64,000 bases of DNA from positions 1 through 64,000 of the forward strand of contig NZ_BMDH01000003.1 of assembly GCF_014635685.1 (NCBI RefSeq), given 5' to 3'. Below are positions 7,434 to 17,904 of the stretch, piece after piece; within the stretch, counting starts at the first letter, position 1; each line of letters begins with the position of its first letter. Both the position numbers and the translations under genes were made by a program. The notes below the pieces were generated by a model, which saw only the letters and a list, made by a program, of their open reading frames with translations, was not told the DNA's origin and searched no databases. This stretch comes from Galliscardovia ingluviei (GTDB lineage: Bacteria > Actinomycetota > Actinomycetes > Actinomycetales > Bifidobacteriaceae).

Positions 7434-10208
7434 TCATTCCTTCGTAGCGGAGGTGTCATCCTCTTGCGGTTTTCCAACTGAGGACGCTGGTCTGAGATCA
7501 AAATTCGGCGTAGAACGTCGCTTTGCAGGATATGCGCCTGACCTTGCTGCATCAGATGCTTTTGCTGCACGTGCTACCGATGAGCCAGGACGCGGATGCC
7601 TTTTATACTGATCACTAGCTGTTACTGGCTCGTCAGCATGTTCTACATGAGCTGCTTGTCGCTGTTGTCCCGCTTGGTCAGCCTTATCCTCTGCTGATTT
7701 TGCTGACTTTGCAGATTTTGCAGCTTCTTGCACAGTAGCATCGTGCTCACTCGTATCCACAGCTCGCGCAGTTTGACGACCACCAACTGCTACAGCAACA
7801 GCAGCCATACTGCCATGTTCAATAGCATCATCTACAAGAACCTCTGCGCGCTGTACTGCTGTTTCTTCAATTTCCTCTTTTTCAGCTTCTTCTTCTCGAA
7901 TTTGCTGCAAGGTAATTGGTCGTTTTGGCATACGCAATGCCACACGCTTTAAAGCAGGTACTTTATTAGTAGACAAGAAGAGTGGCTGTACTTCAATCAT
8001 AGGATTGTATGCTGCAAGACCAAACCACTTACTTGGGCTTCCTGCCACATGACGCACTGCATACTTAATACGCAATGATGTTGCACCGCGGGAGGTGATC
8101 TTTGACTCAGGCATCAATGCTTTATGCACAAGCACATACTGAATCGTGCCAACTTGTGGATCCTCATCCACCTTTGGATAGATCACTGACTGCTTCGGTA
8201 AAGTACCATCATCAATCAAATCATGCATAATTTGATGTAGATATGTTGCCACATTCTGCGGAACTTTGAATCCAAGTCGTATACGAACACGGAATAAATA
8301 GCTCGTTCCGAAGTTTTCAACTGAATACTCTCGCGTAAACGGATCGTCAGTTACCTGCACCGATACTGCCCACCATGCACGCGCGCGCTTTGGATGGTTA
8401 GCAAAAATTGAATAGAAAATATCAGTATCAAGGCGGCGCAAATCAGCATCAGACGTCAGATATACCAAGTTATCGGCAAAATATGGAATCTTAAAATCTC
8501 TATGCAAGGCATCCAGCGCCGGTAAGAATTCTTTCGGCGTCATATGCCTACGCTGTGCACGCTCAACTTTAGTACCCTGATCCCAAGTGTACATAATGCC
8601 CAAAATTGCCATGGTTAGCAGCATGGTAAACCAGCCACCATGGAAGAACTTAGACATTGAGGACAGGAAGAACATAATCTGAATGGCCAAGAAAATAATG
8701 CCGAATACAATAGCAAAAACGTGGCGCTTCCAAGCAGCCCAAATATATACTGCTAACAAAATTGTAGTAGTAATCATGGTAATAGTTAATGCCAAACCAT
8801 AAGCCGCTGTAATATGCTCAGAATCCTTGAAAATAGCAAGCACACCAAGAGTTGCTACGCACAATACCAAGTTAATTGCTGGAATATACAGCTGACCGCG
8901 AGTACGCGCAGGATAGCGCACTTGCAGATGAGGCATCCAATTCAAACCGGTAGCCTCGGAAACCATAGTGAATGCGCCAGTAATCAATGCTTGAGATGCG
9001 ATAACACCGGCAGCTACTGACATGACCACAGCAATGGCTCGCATAGTGCTTCCTGGCATGGATTGGAAGAATGGGTTCAACCCATCTACCTTGTACAGAG
9101 CAGTATTGTCTTGATTATCAAGAATCCATGAACCCTGACCAAAATATGTCAGCATCAGCGCAATTTTAATAAATGGCCACGTAATATAAATATTGCCGCG
9201 TCCAACATGACCCATATCAGAATACAGAGCCTCAGCACCTGTAGTTGCCAAGAATACTGTACCCATCACTGCTATACCAGCTTTATTATTAGGGTCAAAA
9301 AGCAGGAATTTAATACCTAAGATTGGATTGAGCGCCTCAAGAATAGACCAATTCGAGCCAATGGCAATAACACCCATAACAGCAAGGAAGCTGAACCAAA
9401 TCATCACGACGAGACCAAATACTCGACCAATGCTTTCGGTACCACGCGACTGCACACTGAACAAAATGATAATAATCACAGCCGTAATGCCAAGCGTGAT
9501 ATGATCATTGCCTTCAAAAATATGCTCAATTTGCGGGATAGACTTCAGACCCTCTACTGCGGAAGAAATAGAGACTGCAGGAGTGAGCACTGAATCTGCT
9601 AAAAATGCAGCGCCACCAATCATAGCGGGCAGAATAAGCCATTTTCCATAGCGACGAACCAATGAGTAGAGTGCAAAAATGCCACCCTCACCCTTGTTGT
9701 CGATGCGCATAGCGATGAGCACATATTTAATAGTGGTAATCAGCGTCACTGACCAGAAGAGTAGCGAAAGCACGCCAAGCACTGATTGACGGTCAGTGTA
9801 TTGCAAACCGCCTTGACCGGCAACAAATGATTGCATGGTATATAGTGGCGAAGTTCCAATATCGCCATATACCACACCAAGTGCCACAATAGCCATGGTT
9901 AAGGTAATGCGGTCTTGGCTTGCTTGCAGCTTGCGCCACCAACGCCCTATGGCTGTTTTTGGTGGGTTTTGTGCTGCTTTGCCAGCTAATGCTGCTTCTC
10001 GTTTGGCACGCTCAGCCTCGTCTTTTTCTCCAGGAAGTGTTACATGGTGCGATGTTTTCGGCGCCTTGGTAATACTTTCTTTGGGCATAAGCGAGCCGGA
10101 ATCCTCAGCGGTCATTGGCACTCGCACTGTTGTCGTCTGCGCTGACGGCGCAGACGGACTTGTCTGAGTGGTTTGCTCACCCTGAGTGACCTTAGTCTTT
10201 TCCGGCAC
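7434..10208 (-). CDS. kup: Kup-type potassium uptake permease
   Basis: Potassium:proton symporter of the Kup/HAK/KT family, 924 residues. After a hydrophilic N-terminus of about 90 residues comes the family hallmark GVVYGDIGTSPLYTMQ in the first membrane helix, then about twelve hydrophobic segments to residue 540 or so. A long cytoplasmic C-terminus follows, far beyond the 620 or so residues of E. coli Kup. It is rich in Ala/Glu/Lys and ends in a basic, Ser/Pro-rich stretch, which is a lineage extension of unknown role. Translation starts at a GTG (10208) 6 nt after GGAGG. It is a monocistronic gene. Confidence 0.93.
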   Translation of the reverse strand: MPEKTKVTQGEQTTQTSPSAPSAQTTTVRVPMTAEDSGSLMPKESITKAPKTSHHVTLPGEKDEAERAKREAALAGKAAQNPPKTAIGRWWRKLQASQDRITLTMAIVALGVVYGDIGTSPLYTMQSFVAGQGGLQYTDRQSVLGVLSLLFWSVTLITTIKYVLIAMRIDNKGEGGIFALYSLVRRYGKWLILPAMIGGAAFLADSVLTPAVSISSAVEGLKSIPQIEHIFEGNDHITLGITAVIIIILFSVQSRGTESIGRVFGLVVMIWFSFLAVMGVIAIGSNWSILEALNPILGIKFLLFDPNNKAGIAVMGTVFLATTGAEALYSDMGHVGRGNIYITWPFIKIALMLTYFGQGSWILDNQDNTALYKVDGLNPFFQSMPGSTMRAIAVVMSVAAGVIASQALITGAFTMVSEATGLNWMPHLQVRYPARTRGQLYIPAINLVLCVATLGVLAIFKDSEHITAAYGLALTITMITTTILLAVYIWAAWKRHVFAIVFGIIFLAIQIMFFLSSMSKFFHGGWFTMLLTMAILGIMYTWDQGTKVERAQRRHMTPKEFLPALDALHRDFKIPYFADNLVYLTSDADLRRLDTDIFYSIFANHPKRARAWWAVSVQVTDDPFTREYSVENFGTSYLFRVRIRLGFKVPQNVATYLHQIMHDLIDDGTLPKQSVIYPKVDEDPQVGTIQYVLVHKALMPESKITSRGATSLRIKYAVRHVAGSPSKWFGLAAYNPMIEVQPLFLSTNKVPALKRVALRMPKRPITLQQIREEEAEKEEIEETAVQRAEVLVDDAIEHGSMAAVAVAVGGRQTARAVDTSEHDATVQEAAKSAKSAKSAEDKADQAGQQRQAAHVEHADEPVTASDQYKRHPRPGSSVARAAKASDAARSGAYPAKRRSTPNFDLRPASSVGKPQEDDTSATKE

Positions 10209-10365
10209 GTGAAACCTCCAACTTCTGTTCGCGTACTACTCACACTAGAAATAGCATGTACTGCAATTCCACTGCTAGTAATAACGTAGCGAAAGGCTAC
10301 ACTACCACTACTTAGGCATATTTGTACAATACGTGAAGATTATCTGATATATTATGGGCTAGATA

Positions 10366-11319
10366 CTAGGCTAAATGGTACACGCGCATCGCATTATTCC
10401 TAGTTAATTGTGCAACTTCATCGACGCTGCATTGCAAAACTTCTGCCATTGCTTGTAGTGTGTATGGCACCATATATGGGGCATTCGTCCGCCCACGATA
10501 TGGCATTGGCGTCAAATATGGGGCATCTGTTTCTACCAGAATATGGTCACGTGGCATTAATGACAGAGCTTGGCGAATGGATTCGTTGCCTTTATAACTT
10601 ACTGTTCCAGAGAAACTCAGATACCATCCGTGCTCAGCGGCAACTTTTGCCATATCTGCGTCTCCAGAAAATGAGTGGAATACTGTACCTTCAGGAGCGC
10701 CATCACGCAATAATGTCGCAATACAATCTTCATGAGCATCTCTATCATGTATTTGCATGGCAAGTCCCAATTCTTTCGCTAACGCAATATGAGCTCGGAA
10801 TGCTTCTATTTGCAAAGCTCGCGATGCTTCACCTGTGCGAAAATAGTCAAGACCTGTCTCACCAATAGCCACTACTTGTTGCGTGTAGGTTGTAGCTAAA
10901 CGGTGTACAGTTTGTAATGCCTCTTCGAATGGCACATCATGCCATGGCTTATATTGCACCGCTAATCCGTCCGGACCTAAAGCACCATGATGTCCATGCA
11001 GTACCGATTCATTCGGGTGAATAGCGAGGGCGGCATGAATCTGCTGGGGGAATTCCAACGCTAAATCAACAGCATCTTGTAAATGTGGATATTCGCAGCC
11101 AACATCGATACTATGCCGTATACCTACTTGCTGCGCCTGCTCAATAATTTCTGCTTCACTGTACACTGGCACGGGATCTTGTCCACGTTGCTGTGCTTCA
11201 TAGCTCATAGCTTTAGCAAAGGGCACTACTGAGCGAATATGTGTATGATTGTCAATACTCCACTCGTGTAGTGGAACAGGAGCTGGAGCCCAATTCCGAT
11301 TACGATGATGTTTTGCCAT
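10366..11319 (-). CDS. tatD: TatD-family metal-dependent deoxyribonuclease
   Basis: TIM-barrel hydrolase of 317 residues. Metal-binding and catalytic motifs typical of TatD are visible in order: NHTHIRS near the N-terminus, AIGETGLDYF in the middle, QIHDRDAHED, VFHSFSGD, and VETDAPYLTP near the end. TatD enzymes are Mg-dependent 3'-5' exonucleases involved in DNA turnover and repair. The stop of the upstream surface-protein gene is only 3 bp away, so the two are probably cotranscribed, although metG-tatD-rsmA linkage is the common arrangement and metG is indeed the next household gene. Confidence 0.9.
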   Translation of the reverse strand: MAKHHRNRNWAPAPVPLHEWSIDNHTHIRSVVPFAKAMSYEAQQRGQDPVPVYSEAEIIEQAQQVGIRHSIDVGCEYPHLQDAVDLALEFPQQIHAALAIHPNESVLHGHHGALGPDGLAVQYKPWHDVPFEEALQTVHRLATTYTQQVVAIGETGLDYFRTGEASRALQIEAFRAHIALAKELGLAMQIHDRDAHEDCIATLLRDGAPEGTVFHSFSGDADMAKVAAEHGWYLSFSGTVSYKGNESIRQALSLMPRDHILVETDAPYLTPMPYRGRTNAPYMVPYTLQAMAEVLQCSVDEVAQLTRNNAMRVYHLA

Positions 11320-11322
11320 AGC

Positions 11323-13359
11323 CTAATTATGCTTAATGCTAGGGAAGAATCGGCGACGTATACCACTGAATAGTGCAACACTGCCCGCGCCAACAGCTAC
11401 TACTCCTGCTGCAACAGCGATAAAGGAAGCATTTTGCGTAGCACGGTGAAATTCACTTACCTGAGCAGTATCATTTTCCCCATCAATATCAGGATCAATA
11501 TTGACTTCATAGCGCGGTTTAGTATCATGTGCCAAAGCAGAGTCAAGCACTAATGGTTCCTGACGGTGACTTTGCTGGACACTGTCAGACTGAGTAGAGC
11601 TTCCTAAATCTGATTGGGTAAGCCGACGTTGCGATGCCTTTGTATTGCTGTGGATCTCATGGTTAGCAGCACTTCCCGCGCCACTAAAAACATCACGCCA
11701 AGTCTGCATTGTTGATGCATTATTGCCAACTTGACGGTTCACAAGATTGGTTTGCTGCGGTTTGGTGCTCTGCGTAGCTGTCCCCTGACTCTGCTCAGAT
11801 GACGTCTCCTTTTCCTGACCAGAGTTATTTTCAGCAGTATGAACACCGTCTTGGGATGATATTGCTGAGTCTTCACCATACGCTGGCTGTACTGGCTGGA
11901 CATCAGGTTGAGATTCAGGTTCAGTTGTTGGATCCGTTATCTCTGGATTACGCGTTGGTTCTTCCGAATCTGGATCTACGGGCACTTCCGGTTCTGGATC
12001 TACCGGCAATGGATCTGGATCAACAGGGGTTGGCTCATCCGCCTCAAAATCCCACATGCCTTCAATAATGACATCACCAAGAACAGTATTACCTGCAGAT
12101 ACGCCATCTACTACATGCCACCCATTAAATATCCATATGCCCGTCTGACCATCCATGGTACCGCGTTCGCGATATCCAAGTAACGGCATCTGCGGTAGGT
12201 TTACAGTCTCGCCATAGGTGATATTCTGCTTACTCTCTGGCAAAGCAATATTTTGAGGTGCTCCATTGTGCCATTGATACTGTAGTGTGAACTTTTTTGG
12301 CTCCCAAATGGGGTCAAAGACTGTATCTTCGCGCACATCAGGATATACACTCGTGTATGTACTGCTATCGCCCACTGCACGCCAGCCTACAAAATGCTCA
12401 GACGCTGTGTCCGCTAGCATAGGTAGTTGGAAAGGCTTGCCCTCTTGAGCTAATACACTGCGCGCTTCATCAACGTTCATATGCAATGTAATCACATGCA
12501 TTATTGTGTCAACATCGCCAATACCTGTATCCGTATCTGGGTCTGGGTCAATATCAACAAGCGGCTTATCACTATCATCACCGCTTGGAAGATTAGGGTC
12601 GCTAGGCTCGCTCGTATCTCCTGCAGTAGTATTCGAAGAGTCTGTTCCAGCTGAGCGGTCATCACTGGAACTATCAGTGTCACCGGTCACGCCAAATGAC
12701 CATTCACCCTCATATACGACATTGCCTATGGCATGCCCTTGTTCATCAAGACCTTGAATAGCATGCCAGCCAGTAAAGAACCATACTCCAGTATGCGAAT
12801 TACCTAAAGCATCAACCATAGTGTCTTGGACAGCATATCCTTCATTAAACACTGCATCTAGTTGAGGACTCTCACCCCAATACACACTTGATGATTCTGG
12901 GAGCAATACTCCAGCTGGTGCTCTGCCTTTCCACTGATACGTCACCGTGTATACGGTTTTTTCCCATACCGCGCTGAATACCATTGCAGAGGTAATATTG
13001 CGAATCATGTCACCTGGACGATATACTTCTCCGCTTGGCACTTTCCATCCTATAAATGTGTACCCCAGTCGACTCTTGGGTAGCGGAGCATAAATACTCC
13101 CGCCTCGTTCTACGCTATTCACAAATAGTATTTGGCGAGATTCAATATCTACAAATTGTATAAAATACTTAGTCTTATTGATGGGTTCCATCGCACGAGT
13201 ATTTGAGTACTGTACAGATGCAGGTGCAGCATTTTCTTCAAGAGCTTGAGATACAGCGGGGAAAGCCAAACAAGATACAGCAAAGCATAGCGCGCACACT
13301 ACGCCTATGCAGGCGGCAACTTTCCGCCTCAGCCGTATCAAAGCAAACTCTCTCTTCAC
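11323..13359 (-). CDS. Cell-surface repeat protein (InlB-type and SHIRT-like repeats)
   Basis: Protein of 678 residues read from GTG 13359 with AAGGGG just upstream. A signal peptide covers residues 1-40 or so (basic start, then VCALCFAVSCLAFPAVSQA). Two kinds of repeat follow: beta-grasp InlB B-repeat-like units (YTFIGWKVPSGEVY; HFVGWRAVGDSSTY) and SHIRT-like units (VTYQWKGRAP to WFFTGWH; LQYQWHNGAP to WIFNGWH). Asp/Pro-rich linkers separate them. The tail has a hydrophobic helix ending RRRFF, a membrane anchor without a clear sortase motif. It probably works as an adhesin or stalk. A poly-G tract next to its promoter suggests variable expression. Confidence 0.75.
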   Translation of the reverse strand: MKREFALIRLRRKVAACIGVVCALCFAVSCLAFPAVSQALEENAAPASVQYSNTRAMEPINKTKYFIQFVDIESRQILFVNSVERGGSIYAPLPKSRLGYTFIGWKVPSGEVYRPGDMIRNITSAMVFSAVWEKTVYTVTYQWKGRAPAGVLLPESSSVYWGESPQLDAVFNEGYAVQDTMVDALGNSHTGVWFFTGWHAIQGLDEQGHAIGNVVYEGEWSFGVTGDTDSSSDDRSAGTDSSNTTAGDTSEPSDPNLPSGDDSDKPLVDIDPDPDTDTGIGDVDTIMHVITLHMNVDEARSVLAQEGKPFQLPMLADTASEHFVGWRAVGDSSTYTSVYPDVREDTVFDPIWEPKKFTLQYQWHNGAPQNIALPESKQNITYGETVNLPQMPLLGYRERGTMDGQTGIWIFNGWHVVDGVSAGNTVLGDVIIEGMWDFEADEPTPVDPDPLPVDPEPEVPVDPDSEEPTRNPEITDPTTEPESQPDVQPVQPAYGEDSAISSQDGVHTAENNSGQEKETSSEQSQGTATQSTKPQQTNLVNRQVGNNASTMQTWRDVFSGAGSAANHEIHSNTKASQRRLTQSDLGSSTQSDSVQQSHRQEPLVLDSALAHDTKPRYEVNIDPDIDGENDTAQVSEFHRATQNASFIAVAAGVVAVGAGSVALFSGIRRRFFPSIKHN

Positions 13360-13390
13360 TCTTTTCCCCTTATATAAGAACCCTGTTTAA

Positions 13391-13429
13391 ATTGTATCGA
13401 AAACCCCTGTTTTTACAAGGGGGGGGGGG
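13391..13429 (-). promoter_or_regulatory. Promoter of the surface protein with an adjoining 11-bp poly-G/poly-C tract
   Basis: On the minus strand, TTGTAA (13413-13418) and TACAAT (13391-13396) are separated by 16 bp and lie 32 bp upstream of the GTG. Eleven consecutive G (plus strand 13419-13429) touch the -35 box directly. Confidence 0.6.
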
Positions 13430-13946
13430 CAGGTTCAGCGTGTTATATATTTCCGTCGTCCCATCTGACATACTTTTGCAAATATAAGTCATTTTCAATG
13501 TGCAGATATCAATTTTAAGATGCACTCAACTCCGATCCAATAAAAAATTGACGAATAGTTATATATGTCAATTGCAATAGGGGGTAAGTCGAGGAGACAT
13601 CTTTTCTCAAAAAGGAAATAACATCTCTTTCGAAACTGTTGAAAAACAAAAGAAAAAAGCCGGCGGGAGAGAAAACCACCGGCTAGAGAGAAGAGAGAAG
13701 AAGGGTCCAGTTATCAGATTCGGTAAGGAATCTCATCATCATTTCCGATGACGGTATTTATATAACCATGGTTAGCTGAGTGAACTAATAGGGTAATCTG
13801 AGAATATCCATAAAGTTATGTGAAGAATTTGTGTACAATATGTGTTTATCGCGTATCAAACGCGTTTAATATGCAAGTCGATACAAAGAATTGACAAAAC
13901 TGACAAAGTTGATTATTTCGTCAACTTTTTCAGATATTCATTTAAC
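13430..13946. other. Large intergenic region with inverted repeats, no gene seen
   Basis: About 500 bp of A/T-rich sequence without a credible coding frame. An imperfect GC-rich inverted repeat lies near 13657-13684 (AGCCGG/CCGGCT arms). A weak hairpin with a T-tail (AAAGTTGA 13905-13912, TCAACTTT 13921-13928) and a TTGACA at 13890-13895 are also present. A small RNA is possible but I cannot support one. Confidence 0.35.
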
Positions 13947-13984
13947 AAAAGGCGGTGCTGCATTAAATAAACAGTACCGCCTTG
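13947..13984 (-). terminator. Terminator downstream of metG
   Basis: AAGGCGGTGCTG pairs with CAGTACCGCCTT (13949-13960 with 13972-13983) with one G-T pair. It lies about 75 bp beyond the metG stop; on the minus strand it is followed by T-rich DNA. Confidence 0.7.
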
Positions 13985-14055
13985 TATTTGTTTTCATAAC
14001 TCAATCAGTTTCTCAACTAATTGCAAGGCTCTTGCAGAAGCGAACACCTAATAGC

Positions 14056-15918
14056 TTACTGCGCTAATTTACTTTTTTCCGCTTCAAATCGAGCTTGTTC
14101 TTTAGCCTTACGTGCTGCAAGTTCCTGCTCAAAGCGCTCTAACTCTTCCTGAACAGCCTCCGTAGGGATCTTAGCGAAAATAGGACTTGGTTTAGCCACT
14201 GCCGTACCTGGAACCAACGGTTCGCGTGCCCAAGCATGTACAGTTTCACCAAGCTTATACTCCCCAGTAATAATCGGGTATGTAAATCCTGGCTTATCCA
14301 AATCCTCTACCTCTTCAATATGAGGCAGTGGAGAAAATACACCAGTACCGCCAAGAGCTTCAAACACTCGCTGTGCTGCATGAGGCAAGAACGGCGCAAG
14401 CAAGGTATTAGCATCACTTACTGCCTGAGCAGCAACATGCAACACAGTACCCAAGCGCTCAGGATTATCCTTGATTTTCCAAGGCTCGGTTGCAGAAATA
14501 TACTTGTTAATTTCTCCAACAATGCGCATAGCCTCACCAAGAGCCGCCTTCTGGCGCTGCATTTCAATGAAATTACCAACCGTATAAAAAGCAGCAGCAG
14601 TTTCCTCAAGTAGCTCATGATCCTGATTAGTCATTTGCGCATCAACCAGCTCAGGAATAGCACCAAAATTCTTATGAATCAGCGTAGCCACACGGTTTAC
14701 CAAATTACCCCAAGAAGCAGCTAGTTCCTCGTTATTATGGCGAACAAACTCTTCCCAAGTAAAGTTAGCATCAGAATTTTCAGGTCCGGCTACCGAAATG
14801 TAATATCGTACTGCATCAACAGGGTAGCGTTCCAAAATATCTTTAACATAAATCACAATGCCACGTGAAGACGAGAACTTCTTACCTTCCATAGTCATGA
14901 ACTCGCTTGCCACAACCTGCTCAGGAAGATTAAGCGGACCAAGCTCACCAACTTCGCCACCCTTACTACCTTGACCGTTATATGCCAGTATTTCACTTGG
15001 CCAAATTTGTGAGTGGAACGTAATATTATCCTTGCCCATGAAGTAGTAGCCCGGAGTTTGTGGATCATTCCACCATCTGCGCCACAACTCAGGGTCTCCC
15101 TGACGACGTGCCCATTCGATAGATGCTGACAAATAACCAATAACAGCATCAAACCAGACATACAGTTTCTTATTTGGGTTATCAATCCATCCATCTACTG
15201 GAACTGGAATACCCCAATCAATATCACGGGTAATGGCGCGAGGCTTAACTTCCTTGAACAAGCCTAGAGAGAAGTTAATAACGTTAGTGCGCCAACCTTC
15301 ACGAGTATTCAGCCATGCCACATTAGCATCAGCGAGCGCAGGCAAATCCAGGAAATAATGTTCAGTTTCTTCAAAGCGTGGGGTTTCACCATTGATTTTG
15401 GAAACTGGGTTAATCAAATCAATTGGATCAAGTTCATTGCCGCAATTATCGCACTGATCACCGCGAGCGCCAGGATCATGACAAATTGGGCATTCACCTT
15501 CAATATAGCGGTCTGGTAGTGTACGACCAGTGGAAGGAGAAATTGCTACCTGCTGCTTATCCTTGTAAATATAGCCGTTTTTCAAGCACTGCTTAAAAAG
15601 TTCCTGTACCACATGCTCATGATTGCCAGTAGTTGTGCGAGTAAACAGGTCATAGCTTAACCCGAGATCGCATAAATCTTTAGCAATAACGCGGTTATAG
15701 CGATTGGCAAGTTCTTGTGCAGAAACACCTTCTTTTTCTGCTTCCACTAAGATTGGTGTGCCATGCTCATCAGTGCCTGAAACCATCAGCACATCATGGC
15801 CTTTCATACGCATATAGCGTGCAAATACATCGGAAGGTACACCAAATCCAGCAACGTGACCGATATGGCGAGGACCATTAGCATATGGCCAAGCAACACT
15901 GATAAGAATATGACTCAT
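14056..15918 (-). CDS. metG: Methionyl-tRNA synthetase
   Basis: Class I aminoacyl-tRNA synthetase of 620 residues that charges tRNA-Met. HIGH is intact (PRHIGHVAG, about residue 17) and the KMSKS loop reads KKFSSSRG. A zinc knuckle is seen ([18 protein letters not shown]), so it is the metal-binding MetG form. The anticodon-binding helical domain follows, ending in a Lys/Glu-rich helix. There is no C-terminal tRNA-binding OB domain of the dimeric type. I placed the start at ATG 15918 ([15 protein letters not shown]), which matches family N-termini; the open frame continues upstream for 84 codons but that sequence is not protein-like. Confidence 0.95.
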   Translation of the reverse strand: MSHILISVAWPYANGPRHIGHVAGFGVPSDVFARYMRMKGHDVLMVSGTDEHGTPILVEAEKEGVSAQELANRYNRVIAKDLCDLGLSYDLFTRTTTGNHEHVVQELFKQCLKNGYIYKDKQQVAISPSTGRTLPDRYIEGECPICHDPGARGDQCDNCGNELDPIDLINPVSKINGETPRFEETEHYFLDLPALADANVAWLNTREGWRTNVINFSLGLFKEVKPRAITRDIDWGIPVPVDGWIDNPNKKLYVWFDAVIGYLSASIEWARRQGDPELWRRWWNDPQTPGYYFMGKDNITFHSQIWPSEILAYNGQGSKGGEVGELGPLNLPEQVVASEFMTMEGKKFSSSRGIVIYVKDILERYPVDAVRYYISVAGPENSDANFTWEEFVRHNNEELAASWGNLVNRVATLIHKNFGAIPELVDAQMTNQDHELLEETAAAFYTVGNFIEMQRQKAALGEAMRIVGEINKYISATEPWKIKDNPERLGTVLHVAAQAVSDANTLLAPFLPHAAQRVFEALGGTGVFSPLPHIEEVEDLDKPGFTYPIITGEYKLGETVHAWAREPLVPGTAVAKPSPIFAKIPTEAVQEELERFEQELAARKAKEQARFEAEKSKLAQ

Positions 15919-16052
15919 ACGTTCGATTATGTGTAGTGCGTAGGACACAGCAATGCAAAAAGCATGCACAAAGGTACTTAGAGATATACAGCAATGTAGA
16001 TATACGGATACAGGTAAGGATAAAGATATTGAGATAAAGCTGTGTGAGCATA

Positions 16053-16102
16053 TGTGGATAACACAGTCTTGATTTGAGCTGCCGGTGCATAATGGTGGAT
16101 AA
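16053..16102 (-). promoter_or_regulatory. Pair of DnaA-box-like sites upstream of metG
   Basis: TGTGGATAA at 16053-16061 is an exact complement of the TTATCCACA consensus and GGTGGATAA at 16094-16102 differs by one base. A TTATCC half site follows near 16153. They lie in the metG upstream region. This may mean DnaA-linked control of metG or chance in an A/T-rich stretch. Confidence 0.35.
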
Positions 16103-16223
16103 CATAATGCCTCACACTGTTTTTGTGGAAAAGTGAGTGCATATGTGTAAGAGTTATCCTGTTTTTCCACAAAAAATATTGCTCAGACATATGAGAAAAA
16201 GTCATCGCCTATGCTTGCAAACC

Positions 16224-17417
16224 ATGACTATACAGCACATACCATCTGAAACTCCATTAGCAGCGAGTACGCCAAGCACAACAAGTGCACTAAGCACCCC
16301 AAGTACGACCAACACGACGAGGCATACTCTTGCAAGCAGTCCTGCGCCGCATCGGCCAGAGTCAACGCACAGTCATGCCGCGCATCACCCTGCACCTGAG
16401 CACCCTAACAATCGTGTACGCAGTAATGCATCGAGCACCGATCAAGAGGTAGGTTCGCAAGTTCGCGCGCCCGCTAAACGATTACGGCGACACTCTACAA
16501 GTCACAGTCCAACGCTATGTGCCAATACCAGCAATGCTCAATCAGTAGCCATAGTGCGCACAAGTCCAATAGCAGGCGGCGCTCAGCCAAAACAAACTGT
16601 AGCGAAACATGACGCGAGGAATACCACATATACATCCTCATATTCATATTCCCCAGTAATAAAAAGCACCGATGTTTGCGGTCCATTAGCACTATGGTCT
16701 TTAGCAGAACGAGGTATTCTATATCGTCTTGATTCATCATGCGGCTACCTCATCAAAGAGGAGCACACTGTATCCAGTAGAGCCCATATTATTAGCAAAC
16801 TTATTCCTGTAAATACCGTAGCTTCAGGATTGCTTGCATATTGGGTTTGGATGGGCGGCACCTTCCCTGATTGTTTTGACATTATTTCAGCATCACACTA
16901 CTGGTCTGTACTCCATGAGCGACCTGTACATGCTACCAATCGAATACTTGGTGATCACCATATTGTTACGGCACATGGTTTACATATTACTTCGCCAATA
17001 CGCACTGTGTGCGATATCAGTTGTTTTCGCATGAAAGGCAATCACCATGCCCCTCCTGCTCCGTCAATCCGCACAAACCGTAGCAGCAAGCAATATAGCG
17101 CACAATCACACAATGAGTACGAGAATAAGGGACGGTATCACAATACTGTGCGTTCATGGTATGGCTGCGATGTCACCTTGCCAGAATCTCGGAGCCAAGA
17201 ATCGGCAGTATTGCAACGTATGAAGGATATGATTACCGAGTATGATATTGCTATTAGTGAGTGCTTAACCGAATTATGGGATAATAATCATTGGCCTGAC
17301 CGCAGCATTGGTATACGTCGTTGGACTACGCTCAGCCCTTATACCGCAGATTATCCCAATTCCGCGCAATACGATTACACTCAGCAATACGCTTACGGAT
17401 ATGCTGGACTGCCATGA
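16224..17417 (+). CDS. AbiEi-antitoxin-like / DUF559-type conserved protein
   Basis: Protein of about 397 residues if read from ATG 16224; 16137 and 16191 are alternatives and none has a good ribosome binding site. The first 130 residues are Ser/Thr/Pro/His-rich and probably disordered. The middle resembles the C-terminal part of actinobacterial AbiEi-family antitoxin proteins: SGLLAYWVWMG, then RPVHATNRILGDHHIV, then GLHITSPIRTVCDIS. In that family this segment sits before a nuclease-like domain, which is not evident here. A partner toxin is not seen. The stop overlaps the start of the next gene (ATGA), so the two form an operon. I am unsure of function. Confidence 0.5.
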   Translation: MTIQHIPSETPLAASTPSTTSALSTPSTTNTTRHTLASSPAPHRPESTHSHAAHHPAPEHPNNRVRSNASSTDQEVGSQVRAPAKRLRRHSTSHSPTLCANTSNAQSVAIVRTSPIAGGAQPKQTVAKHDARNTTYTSSYSYSPVIKSTDVCGPLALWSLAERGILYRLDSSCGYLIKEEHTVSSRAHIISKLIPVNTVASGLLAYWVWMGGTFPDCFDIISASHYWSVLHERPVHATNRILGDHHIVTAHGLHITSPIRTVCDISCFRMKGNHHAPPAPSIRTNRSSKQYSAQSHNEYENKGRYHNTVRSWYGCDVTLPESRSQESAVLQRMKDMITEYDIAISECLTELWDNNHWPDRSIGIRRWTTLSPYTADYPNSAQYDYTQQYAYGYAGLP

Positions 17418-17839
17418 ACTTTACCAACCACGGTCGTACGGGCAAACATACTTCTGCTGCTCGTCAGCGCATTACGCATCAACAACGCCAACAAACCGAT
17501 AGGCTTAGCCGAGTTCAATCCCAAACGTATCAAGCCAAGTATGCTCATTATGAGCATACTGACACTCACTTAGGAGGTAGTGACGGACCACAGACCATAG
17601 AAACAGTGCGGCAATTTTCTGCTCCTCCACGACCGCCACAACAGCTCAACGCCAATCTTGCCAGCGACCCCGATACGCATATTCTCGTATTGTGGCATAT
17701 CGCTCAGCACATTCCCCGTTTACGAAAATGGGTAATAGCTAATAGCGCTGCTGATGCGCAGCTTCTTGAATATATTGCTCAGCAAGGCGGTCCAGGTGTT
17801 GAACAAGCATTTGAGGCGCTCTTTTCAAGTATGAAGTAG
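17414..17839 (+). CDS. Variant leucine-rich-repeat-like protein
   Basis: Protein of 141 residues starting at an ATG that overlaps the upstream stop by 4 bp, indicating translational coupling. The N-terminal half is basic and Gln/His-rich. The C-terminal half (about residues 85-140) resembles the short variant leucine-rich repeat found in actinobacteria: DTHILVLWHIAQHIPRLRKW followed by NSAADAQLLEYIAQQGG. Such domains are thought to mediate protein contacts. The same kind of domain occurs at the N-terminus of the protein at 42526 inside the ICE. Confidence 0.5.
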   Translation: MNFTNHGRTGKHTSAARQRITHQQRQQTDRLSRVQSQTYQAKYAHYEHTDTHLGGSDGPQTIETVRQFSAPPRPPQQLNANLASDPDTHILVLWHIAQHIPRLRKWVIANSAADAQLLEYIAQQGGPGVEQAFEALFSSMK

Positions 17840-17860
17840 CCAGCTTCTAACAGTTACGGT

Positions 17861-17904
17861 CTGCCTAACTATCTGTTTACTATCTGCCTAACTATCTGTT
17901 TACT
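17861..17904. repeat. 21-bp direct repeat, two copies
   Basis: CTGCCTAACTATCTGTTTACT occurs at 17861-17881 and, reading the same but for its edge, at 17884-17904. The second copy overlaps the rsmI stop. Confidence 0.8.

Noticed and set aside
16053-16102. Chromosomal replication origin
   Set aside because: Only two good DnaA-like boxes, no dnaA, dnaN or rpmH neighbours.
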